Virus record (IMG/VR): IMGVR_UViG_3300044960_000217
Location: 1 to 22,425 of that record
Strand: one strand, 5' to 3'
DNA: 22,425 nt
DNA from: a virus
In this document: positions 13,258 to 18,272 of the stretch, piece after piece
How the letters are laid out: each line of letters begins with the position of its first letter
Position numbering within the stretch: the stretch's first letter is position 1
Position numbers and translations under genes: made by a program
Notes under the pieces: model-generated
The model's input: the letters and a program-made list of their open reading frames with translations, nothing else
What the model was told of the DNA's origin: nothing
Database searches by the model: none

Positions 13258-13613
13258 TGCAGGGCCCGCAGCTTCTCGTAGACCTCGGCGCTATCCTCCG
13301 GGGCGACCTCTGTGATCGTCTTCAGCCCCAACGACGCCACAAACGCTTTCACCCTCCCGGCACCGATCTGCTTCGCTTTCTCAGCAGCCAGCTTGCGCAG
13401 CTCGTTCCCGCTGTAGACCTGCGGGATGCTCGACTCGTTCGGCTGTTTCGCTTCCACAGCTCCGGTGGCTTCGCGGATGGGTTCCACAGCTCCGGTGGCT
13501 TCGCGGATGGGTTCCACGCGTTCAGCGAATGGCAGCAGCCACTGCAGAACATTGATCGCTTCCCGGATATCGCTCGCGTCGTTGGGGTTCACGCCGATAG
13601 CAAGTTGCAGCAT
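13254..13613 (-). CDS. Helical protein with 10-residue tandem repeat; first gene of minus operon
   Basis: ATG 13613 (ACGGAGAAC about 9 bases upstream) gives 119 residues beginning MLQLAIGVNPNDASDI. It has three parts: a helical N-terminus (1-32), a linker holding two identical copies of EPIREATGAV (about residues 33-52) caused by a 30-bp tandem DNA duplication, and a C-terminal helical domain (about 65-119) with ELRKLAAEKAKQIGAGRVKAF and VYEKLRAL. This last domain resembles a small module in phage proteins of replication operons sometimes misannotated as 'rRNA biogenesis protein rrp5'. Longer upstream starts lack an RBS. It is the first gene after the divergent promoter and so probably an immediate-early product. 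Function is unknown. Confidence 0.65.
   Translation of the reverse strand: MLQLAIGVNPNDASDIREAINVLQWLLPFAERVEPIREATGAVEPIREATGAVEAKQPNESSIPQVYSGNELRKLAAEKAKQIGAGRVKAFVASLGLKTITEVAPEDSAEVYEKLRALQ
13452..13511. repeat. 30-bp tandem direct repeat inside a gene
   Basis: Two adjacent identical 30-bp units (13452-13481 and 13482-13511, each starting TTCCACAGCTCC), followed by a further 6 matching bases. The length keeps the frame and duplicates ten residues in the linker of the gene at 13254-13613. This is likely a recent slippage or recombination event. Confidence 0.9.
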
Positions 13614-13630
13614 ATCGTAAGTTCTCCGTG

Positions 13631-13658
13631 TTGAGTGAGGCGCGCAGTATGACATACT
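13631..13658 (+). promoter_or_regulatory. Rightward divergent promoter
   Basis: TTGAGT (13631-13636), a 16-base spacer and CATACT (13653-13658) precede the RHH regulator gene at 13692. The -10 is one half of the palindrome at 13646-13658. Each hexamer matches consensus at 4 of 6 positions, so this is a moderate call strengthened by the palindrome and divergent layout. Confidence 0.45.
13646..13658. promoter_or_regulatory. Palindromic operator between divergent promoters
   Basis: AGTATGACATACT is a perfect palindrome with 6-bp half-sites around one base. It covers the -10 hexamers of both divergent promoters. The adjacent gene encodes a ribbon-helix-helix protein; such dimers bind short palindromes, so autoregulation is likely. 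Confidence 0.55.
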
Positions 13659-13673
13659 TGAATCCCTTTTCAA
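13646..13673 (-). promoter_or_regulatory. Leftward divergent promoter for the replication operon
   Basis: On the minus strand TTGAAA (13673-13668, 5/6), a 16-base spacer and CATACT (13651-13646, 4/6), reading toward the gene starting at 13613. Its -10 is the other half of the 13646-13658 palindrome, so one bound dimer would block both directions. Confidence 0.5.
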
Positions 13674-13691
13674 CAGAACAGGAGAACCCCT

Positions 13692-13865
13692 ATGCACAAG
13701 AACGACACCCACATTGGGTTTGTCATCAGCAAAGCGATCCGCAAGAAAATGGAACGTGTCGCCAAACAGCACTCCGTGAGCCTCAGCTCCGTCGTGCGGT
13801 GGGCTATCGTGTACTACCTCAACCACGTAGAAGCGCCGCCCGCAGCCCGCAAAGGCTCTAAGTAA
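13692..13865 (+). CDS. Ribbon-helix-helix (CopG/Arc-type) transcription regulator, 57 aa
   Basis: This short gene has AGGAG about 8 bases before ATG 13692. The 57-residue protein begins MHKNDTHIGFVISKAIRKKM. It has the RHH layout: a short N-terminal strand (THIGFVIS) that would insert in the DNA major groove, helix A (KAIRKKMERVAKQHS), a turn (SLSS) and helix B (VVRWAIVYYLNHV), then a Pro/Lys tail. The size fits a stand-alone Arc/CopG-type dimeric repressor. It is the first plus-strand gene after the divergent promoter, and a palindrome (13646-13658) overlaps both -10 elements, so it probably represses itself and the leftward replication operon. Confidence 0.75.
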   Translation: MHKNDTHIGFVISKAIRKKMERVAKQHSVSLSSVVRWAIVYYLNHVEAPPAARKGSK

Positions 13866-13960
13866 GAAGCGAGAGTACGCGATCCCGCGCTGGCTGGGGC
13901 GGCGCGGATTCATGATACAGTCATCGCCCCTCTGTTCAACCCACCTTGCACGAGGACAAC

Positions 13961-14611
13961 GTGAAGCACAGCCCATCCATCCTGACGAGGAACGGTGTCC
14001 TATTCGATCTCGCCGATCCGAAGCCTGAACTCGTCCGACTCGAAGACATCACCTACGCTCTGTCGCACATCAACCGGTTCACCGGCCACACGCGCACGCG
14101 TTGGACCGTCGCTCAGCATTCGCTGCTAGCGTATCACCTCGCGTCGAAATGGAAGTCGGACTCTCTTCCGTACGTCAGCGATCTGCGCATCCTCTGCCTG
14201 ATGCACGACGCGGCAGAAGCTTACGTCGGCGACGTCTCGTCTCCTCTGAAGTCGCTCGTTCCGCAGTTCCGCGAGATCGAGAAGCGAATTCAACGCGCGA
14301 TCTTCGAGAGGTTCAGGCTCCCGCAGCCTGACGATCATCTCACCGATCTGGTCAAGACGATCGACTCGATCTGCTACGTCGCGGAGCGCAAAGTTCTGAT
14401 GCCCGAGTTCGACTTCGCGAAGCACGGCCACAGCGATCACGAGCTCTACCAGCATATCGAGTTCTGGTGCCCGCTCTCGATCGAGACAGCGTGCGCGTTC
14501 ATCAAGTCGAATCTCTTCGTCAACGCGAGCGGGAAAGGCAAATACTCGTCCTCTGGTCAGCTCGCGAAGGAGTTCGAGCGCGCGATCCTGAATGAGCTGG
14601 AGGCGCGATGA
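13961..14611 (+). CDS. HD-domain phosphohydrolase (YfbR-like; DatZ-like possible)
   Basis: GTG 13961 (CACGAGGACAAC upstream; a TTG at 13946 lacks an RBS) gives 216 residues. HD residues are in order: HINRFTGHTRTRWTVAQHS (His53), LCLMHDAAEAYVGD (His82-Asp83, Glu86) and VKTIDSICYVAER (Asp135). This is the phage HD family related to YfbR-type 5'-deoxynucleotidases and to DatZ, the dATP triphosphohydrolase of 2-aminoadenine phages. It should act on deoxynucleotides in the cytoplasm. It overlaps the prim-pol/helicase start by 4 nt and is co-transcribed with the RHH regulator. The YfbR-like call is safest; the DUF5664 protein in the same window makes a dNTP-pool role more likely. Confidence 0.82.
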   Translation: MKHSPSILTRNGVLFDLADPKPELVRLEDITYALSHINRFTGHTRTRWTVAQHSLLAYHLASKWKSDSLPYVSDLRILCLMHDAAEAYVGDVSSPLKSLVPQFREIEKRIQRAIFERFRLPQPDDHLTDLVKTIDSICYVAERKVLMPEFDFAKHGHSDHELYQHIEFWCPLSIETACAFIKSNLFVNASGKGKYSSSGQLAKEFERAILNELEAR

Positions 14612-16530
14612 GCTACGGAACGACAGCAAACGATCTGCTCGCGCGCGGATATGAGCCGATACCCTGCGCAGGCAAGCGCCCGATCTACAGCGATTGGCAG
14701 AACAAGGTCGGCGTCAATCCGGCGAAGCACTACGAGGCGAACGTCGGTCTGCTCACACGATCGACACCGGCTCTCGATGTCGACTTCGAGAGCGAGGACG
14801 TACTCGGCATCGTCGAGAGCGTCATCGGCAACGCTCCGAAACGCATCGGGCGCAAGGGTGCTCTTTACCTGTTCCGCACCGACGCCCCGTTCCGCAAGAT
14901 GAGGCGCGAGTACGTGCGCGACGGCGAACATGGCGCGATCGAATGGCTCGCAGAAGGGCAGCAGTTCATCGCGTACGGTACTCACCCGGGCACCGGCAGG
15001 CCGTACACGTGGGTGGGCGGTCGAGGGCCGCGAGATGTCGAGTCGCATGATCTCACGACGATCGACGAGACGGCGGCGTTGCGCATCCTCGATGAGATCG
15101 AGGAGCGTCTGCTCGCGTCTGGTTGGCAGCGCAAATCCGGTGCGGCAGGATCGACCGGGTCGATGATCCGCCGCGGTTCCCCGGTCGAGTTCGACATCCC
15201 GGACTCCGACTACACGCAGCGCCAGATCGAGTGCCTGAAGGCTCTCCCGCATCTCGACGCGGAGGACTACGGATCGTGGATCGCTGTCGGTCACGCTTTG
15301 CGATCAGAGGGATTCGAGTTCGAGGTCTGGGACGCGTGGAGCCGCACTGCTCCGAACTACGATCGCGATGCGTGCATCAAGCGGTGGGACAGCTTCCACC
15401 CCCGCAGCGCTGGAGCGTATTCGCTGCTGCGTGCTGCAGGGATGAGTACAGCGAGTCTCGACTTCGATCCGATCGCGGGCGCGCAGGAGGAGCCCGCACT
15501 GGCCCCAAAGAGGGCCGACATCCAGACGGTCGCGAGCATCGCTGAGCGCAAGCCGCCAGAGTGGCTGGTCAAGGGTCTCATCCCGAGGATGTCTCTCGTC
15601 GGTCTGATCGCTTCACCGAACGCGGGCAAGTCTTTCCTGCTTCTCGATCTGTGCGCGGCCGTTGAGCGTGCAGGGTCGGCGGATGTCACGTGGTTTGGGC
15701 GCCGCGTTAAAGCGGACGAGAGATCGATCTGCGTGGTGTTCAGCTACGAGGGATCGATGGTCGTACGTGCGAAAGCGCTGCGCAAGCGGTTCGACGGAGT
15801 CGGCAGCCGGATCGTGATTGAGAGCGGTTGGCCGAATCTTCGTGACCCGGAAAGCGTCTCCCGCGTCATGGAGCGCATCAAGGAGATCGAGCAGGCGCTC
15901 GGCGGGCGCGTGAGGCTGATCGCATTCGATACGCTGAATCTCGCGCTGGCGGGCGGCAACGAGAACTCCAGCGAAGACATGGGCGCCGCCGTAGGCGCTA
16001 TAAAGCGTCTTCGGGACGCGTTTCGTTGCTCGGTGGTGGTCGTCCATCATCTGGGAAAGGATGAGACGAAGGGCGCGCGCGGGCATACGTCGCTGCTCGG
16101 CGCGCTCGACACGGAAATCACGATCGTCGGGGATAAGGCAGCCCCGACCCGGACGATCGAGCTCACGAAGTGCAGGGACGGGGATGGGATCGGCGGGTTC
16201 GGATGGTTCAGGCTCGCGGTGGTCGGGCTCGGATTCGACGAGGACGGCGACGAGATGACTTCGTGCGTGGTCGAGCCGACGGTAGAGGAGGAGGCGGCAG
16301 CCGGGCGGATGAAAGAGGCCGAGGAGCGCGTCAGGAAGGCTCTGGAGCCGTTCCCGGGAGGGTTGAGTAAGAATGCCCTATTCGCGGCTGTCGGCGGCAA
16401 CAGGACACGCTTTTTCGCCGATCTGGAGGCGCTGCGTGAGGCAGGCAAGATAGAATTTAAAGCTGGTGAACGTGGGGCGCTTCTTGTGGTGTGGGGTTGC
16501 GGTTCGACCAGTACCACCAGTACCAACTAG
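14608..16530 (+). CDS. Bifunctional prim-pol and RepA-type replicative helicase
   Basis: This protein of 640 residues starts at ATG 14608. Domains in order: an N-terminal primase-polymerase (about 5-170) with VGLLTRSTPALDVDFES (Asp57, Asp59) and IEWLAEGQQFIAYGTH; a PriCT-2-like linker (about 205-275, HLDAEDYGSWIAVGHALR and CIKRWDSF); and a RecA-fold AAA_25/RepA helicase (about 315-520) with Walker A ASPNAGKS (335-342), Walker B VRLIAFDTLN (Asp441) and VVVVHHLGKD (480-481). A C-terminal winged-helix-like region (KALEPFPGGLSKNALFAAVGG) follows. It would make primers and unwind DNA at the fork. The last residues (STSTTSTN) are encoded by the GTACCA-rich repeat region, and its TAG lies in the loop of the 14-bp inverted repeat at 16511-16548. 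Confidence 0.88.
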   Translation: MSYGTTANDLLARGYEPIPCAGKRPIYSDWQNKVGVNPAKHYEANVGLLTRSTPALDVDFESEDVLGIVESVIGNAPKRIGRKGALYLFRTDAPFRKMRREYVRDGEHGAIEWLAEGQQFIAYGTHPGTGRPYTWVGGRGPRDVESHDLTTIDETAALRILDEIEERLLASGWQRKSGAAGSTGSMIRRGSPVEFDIPDSDYTQRQIECLKALPHLDAEDYGSWIAVGHALRSEGFEFEVWDAWSRTAPNYDRDACIKRWDSFHPRSAGAYSLLRAAGMSTASLDFDPIAGAQEEPALAPKRADIQTVASIAERKPPEWLVKGLIPRMSLVGLIASPNAGKSFLLLDLCAAVERAGSADVTWFGRRVKADERSICVVFSYEGSMVVRAKALRKRFDGVGSRIVIESGWPNLRDPESVSRVMERIKEIEQALGGRVRLIAFDTLNLALAGGNENSSEDMGAAVGAIKRLRDAFRCSVVVVHHLGKDETKGARGHTSLLGALDTEITIVGDKAAPTRTIELTKCRDGDGIGGFGWFRLAVVGLGFDEDGDEMTSCVVEPTVEEEAAAGRMKEAEERVRKALEPFPGGLSKNALFAAVGGNRTRFFADLEALREAGKIEFKAGERGALLVVWGCGSTSTTSTN

Positions 16531-16548
16531 TACCGGTACTGGTGGTAC
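16511..16548. repeat. 14-bp perfect inverted repeat over the helicase stop codon
   Basis: GTACCACCAGTACC (16511-16524) and its exact reverse complement (16535-16548) flank a 10-base loop that holds the TAG stop (16528-16530). No T-run follows, so it is not a standard terminator. Confidence 0.85.
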
Positions 16549-16552
16549 AAGT

Positions 16553-16595
16553 ACCAGTACCAGTACCGCCCCTTAAGGGCGGTACTGGTACTGGT
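16553..16595. repeat. 19-bp perfect inverted repeat with 5-base loop
   Basis: Left arm 16553-16571 and right arm 16577-16595 are exact reverse complements, with loop CTTAA. The arms contain iterated GTACCA / TGGTAC. As RNA or extruded DNA this would be a very stable hairpin. The right arm overlaps the start of the 37-bp tandem repeat. Confidence 0.88.
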
Positions 16596-16655
16596 CGGTA
16601 GAACTGGTACCGGTCAGCGTACTGGTACTGGTCGGTAGAACTGGTACCGGTCAGC
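16582..16655. repeat. 37-bp tandem direct repeat, two copies
   Basis: Copies at 16582-16618 and 16619-16655 are identical, and the match continues to 16663, giving 45 matching bases at a 37-bp offset. Each unit contains TACTGGTCGGTAGAACTGG and an internal ACCGGT. The end of copy 2 runs into the GGTCG array, which may have grown from the GGTCGG in the unit. Confidence 0.88.
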
Positions 16656-16660
16656 GTACT

Positions 16661-16735
16661 GGTCGGGTCGGGTCGGGTCGGGTCGGGTCGGGTCGGGTCG
16701 GGTCGGGTCGGGTCGGGTCGGGTCGGGCCGGGTCG
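16661..16735. repeat. (GGTCG)15 microsatellite, G-quadruplex prone
   Basis: Fifteen 5-bp units: fourteen GGTCG and one GGCCG (16726-16730). The plus strand therefore carries successive GGG runs spaced by TC, the canonical pattern for two-base-loop G-quadruplexes. A minus-strand open frame here only yields an RPDPT repeat and is not a gene. Confidence 0.92.
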
Positions 16736-16780
16736 GAGCCCTGCAAAAGCCGCCGATCAAGCCTTGCGTCCGGGTGCAAG

Positions 16781-16798
16781 TGTTGCGTTTTCGCAACA
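16781..16798. other. Small hairpin TGTTGCG-TTTT-CGCAACA
   Basis: Perfect 7-bp stem with a TTTT loop (16781-16787 / 16792-16798), directly followed by the CCGTTCGT-(GGCCG)-ACGAACGG inverted repeat (16800-16820). This may be part of the origin or the promoter control region. Confidence 0.55.
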
Positions 16799-16799
16799 G

Positions 16800-16820
16800 C
16801 CGTTCGTGGCCGACGAACGG
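16800..16820. promoter_or_regulatory. Inverted repeat upstream of duplicated promoter, candidate operator
   Basis: CCGTTCGT (16800-16807), 5-base spacer GGCCG, ACGAACGG (16813-16820): a perfect 8-bp inverted repeat ending 13 bases before the -35. The right half with its spacer recurs upstream of the other promoter copy (8851-8864), but the left half does not. Confidence 0.5.
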
Positions 16821-16833
16821 TAGGCCCGGGGGC

Positions 16834-16862
16834 TTGACAGGGGCGATGATACGCTTTAAAGT
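16834..16862 (+). promoter_or_regulatory. Duplicated phage promoter, copy 2
   Basis: Consensus TTGACA (16834-16839), 17-base spacer, TAAAGT (16857-16862, 4/6), then ACGCTCA. It shares 16 bases across the -10 and a 14-base upstream block with the promoter at 8811-8839. It drives the single gene at 16913, which has its own terminator. Confidence 0.7.
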
Positions 16863-16912
16863 ACGCTCAACGGTTGGGGGTGGCCCGACCGGGAACTGAA
16901 AGGAGATGCGAG

Positions 16913-17257
16913 ATGTTCCTTCTGAACTTCGGGCTGAACCGGAACGACGGCAAGGGTGAGGTCGATGTAATGCGACTGGTGCGCGATTTGCACTACTTCG
17001 GGATGTCGCCCGTTCTGCTCGGAACCCCGAAGAGCGACACCGAGCCGACGGCTGTTATCTCCGTCAAGAGCCGGCCGACCGGAACGATGGTCGATTACCT
17101 GTGCGATCGGTATGCGCAGGACTGCTTTGCGGTCTACTGCCCGTCCACCGGCACCGGTGAGCTTGTGGGCCCGAAAGCTGCCGAATGGGGTGAGTTCAAC
17201 CCCGCCTACTTCATCGTGAACGGGTACGGTAAGCGGTTGTCGGAGGCGCTGGCCTAG
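16913..17257 (+). CDS. Hypothetical protein in a stand-alone promoter-terminator unit
   Basis: ATG 16913, with GAAAGGAG about 9 bases upstream, gives 114 residues beginning MFLLNFGLNRNDGKGEVDVM. It is a soluble alpha/beta protein: a strand, a helix (DVMRLVRDLHYFG), further strands (TAVISVKS and CFAVYCPSTGTGELVG) and a final helical NGYGKRLSEALA. No catalytic motif or transmembrane segment was seen. The gene is flanked by a consensus-like promoter (16834-16862) and an intrinsic terminator (17279-17311), so it is transcribed alone, unlike every other gene in the window. This suggests a high-dose early or regulatory factor. Two Cys (CDRYAQDC) may be structural. The family is unknown. Confidence 0.65.
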   Translation: MFLLNFGLNRNDGKGEVDVMRLVRDLHYFGMSPVLLGTPKSDTEPTAVISVKSRPTGTMVDYLCDRYAQDCFAVYCPSTGTGELVGPKAAEWGEFNPAYFIVNGYGKRLSEALA

Positions 17258-17278
17258 AAACTCAACACCCGACTGTTG

Positions 17279-17311
17279 CCGGCCTGCTACAATGCAGGCC
17301 GGTTTGCTTTT
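17279..17311 (+). terminator. Rho-independent terminator before packaging genes
   Basis: Perfect 9-bp stem CCGGCCTGC (17279-17287) / GCAGGCCGG (17294-17302) with loop TACAAT, followed by TTTGCTTTT. It ends the transcript of the gene at 16913-17257. The loop with its flank reads TGCTACAAT, an extended -10-like sequence, so a late promoter for packaging genes could overlap it. Confidence 0.8.
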
Positions 17312-17327
17312 GTCGCGAAAAAACAAC

Positions 17328-17633
17328 ATGCCCAAAGGACGCTCGAACAACCCCAACGGCCGCCCGAAGGGCTCGCCGAACAAACTCACGACCGAGCTTC
17401 GAGAAGCCATTCTAGAAGCCGCCAAAGCCATCGGCCGCCGCATCGCGGCCGAGGACCCCTCTGCATCCAAAGACGCGATCGTGGCCTACTTGGAACGCTT
17501 CGGGATGTCTCCGCACAAGGAGGAGAGGGTGGCTCTGCTCCAGCTCGTCGGCAAGGTTTTGCCTCTCAAAGTCCACGGCGCCGACGACGGGCCGCTGCAG
17601 ATCGTGATCCGCACCGAAGGGGGCGCTCAGTGA
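17328..17633 (+). CDS. Putative terminase small subunit (DUF5681-like N-terminus)
   Basis: ATG 17328 gives 101 residues beginning MPKGRSNNPNGRPKGSPNKL. The basic, Gly/Pro/Asn-rich N-terminus is the DUF5681-type segment found in many phage proteins just upstream of large terminase genes. Helices follow (TTELREAILEAAKAIGRRIA, DAIVAYLERFG, EERVALLQLVGKVL), and the protein ends in a strand (LQIVIRTEG). The expected role is recognition of viral DNA and loading of the TerL motor. Only two small genes separate it from TerL, and its stop overlaps the next start (GTGA). The start codon lacks a strong Shine-Dalgarno; A-rich sequence precedes it. The call rests on position and N-terminal type. Confidence 0.65.
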   Translation: MPKGRSNNPNGRPKGSPNKLTTELREAILEAAKAIGRRIAAEDPSASKDAIVAYLERFGMSPHKEERVALLQLVGKVLPLKVHGADDGPLQIVIRTEGGAQ

Positions 17634-18178
17634 CCACGCTCAAGGGCGCAACGATCGGGCTGCTCTCGATCCTACTGTGGCCTGTCGCGCTGCTCGTGGT
17701 CGCGGTCTGCGCGATCCTGCGGCTTCCGTATCCACGTTGGGTCGACACGATCGATGATCCGTACGTGCGCGATGGTGTGGGCGCGCATCGCGGCGAGTAC
17801 GAGCCGACGGTGCGAGCGGTCTACGAGCGCTACGGGCGCGTCATCGGTGATATCTATTGGCTCGGCTTCCGCAATAGCATGTACGGTTTCGTCCTGAGCT
17901 TCAAGCCGGACCAGCTCAAGCCGCGATACGATGTCGGTCGTGGCGTCTACAACTACTCGCACCTGCTGGATGGGATGAGCCAGCGAGCGATCGGCTACTG
18001 GATCGCGATCTACACGGTCGTCGACTACAGAGCGATCGTCGTGTGGCCGCCGGGCCCGTTCTGGCTCGTGTTCGGATGGAAGGTCGACACGATGGTGCGC
18101 GACCCGCTCGGCGCGCGTCATCCGATCAACGCTGAAGCGCGGCCCACGTTCAGCATCCGGTCGAAGAGGGCTGCGTGA
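17630..18178 (+). CDS. Membrane protein between terminase subunits
   Basis: GTG 17630, overlapping the preceding stop, gives 182 residues. A strong N-terminal hydrophobic segment (about residues 7-28, IGLLSILLWPVALLVVAVCAIL) is followed by a soluble region rich in aromatic residues, with YWLGFRNSMYGFVLS (about 77-91), RAIGYWIAIYTVVDYRA and PPGPFWLVFGWKVD. The latter aromatic strands may contact the membrane. I have seen small phage proteins with a similar WxGFRNxxYG pattern but cannot name the family. A longer frame upstream is a shadow of the TerS-like gene. The location between terminase subunits is unusual for a membrane protein; host-envelope modification or superinfection exclusion are guesses. 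Confidence 0.7.
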   Translation: MTTLKGATIGLLSILLWPVALLVVAVCAILRLPYPRWVDTIDDPYVRDGVGAHRGEYEPTVRAVYERYGRVIGDIYWLGFRNSMYGFVLSFKPDQLKPRYDVGRGVYNYSHLLDGMSQRAIGYWIAIYTVVDYRAIVVWPPGPFWLVFGWKVDTMVRDPLGARHPINAEARPTFSIRSKRAA

Positions 18179-18267
18179 GCGAGATGCCGGAGTTCTTCTG
18201 CGACGCGATGTTCGCTGTTTCGCTCGCGATCCAGCTCTGGTTGCCGATCGCGATCCTGACGTTCTGA
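18175..18267 (+). CDS. 30-residue hydrophobic peptide
   Basis: GTG 18175 overlaps the preceding stop (GTGA), with GAAGAGGG upstream. The peptide starts VSEMPEFFCDAMFAVSLAIQ and ends in TF, with one hydrophobic stretch from residue 11 to the end. It ends 5 bases before the TerL start, so it may mainly serve translational coupling. Short, moderately supported. Confidence 0.45.
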   Translation: MSEMPEFFCDAMFAVSLAIQLWLPIAILTF

Positions 18268-18272
18268 CGCAC

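Larger units (their letters stand above)
16531..16912. other. Gene-free repeat region, candidate origin or packaging/regulatory locus
   Basis: No credible gene exists in these 382 bases. In order it holds: the right arm of the 14-bp inverted repeat, a 19-bp inverted repeat (16553-16595), a 37-bp tandem duplication (16582-16655), 15 GGTCG units (16661-16735), a TGTTGCG-TTTT-CGCAACA hairpin (16781-16798), an 8-bp inverted repeat (16800-16820) and a promoter (16834-16862). About fifteen GTAC tetramers lie within 16511-16660. The position just after the primase/helicase gene and before the packaging genes would suit a replication origin or a packaging signal. Confidence 0.6.

Noticed and set aside
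13614-13976. N-terminal extension of the gene at 13254-13613 up to 13976
   Set aside because: The extension is antisense to the RHH gene and crosses the divergent promoter; a usable RBS precedes the ATG at 13613.
16511-16735. Possible CRISPR array
   Set aside because: Repeats are palindromic or directly tandem with no regular unique spacers, and no cas genes are near. The DUF2800 nuclease is Cas4-like only in fold.
16614-16796. 60-residue minus-strand ORF with RPDPT repeats
   Set aside because: It is produced by the GGTCG microsatellite, which reads through every frame; no RBS and no non-repetitive sequence.
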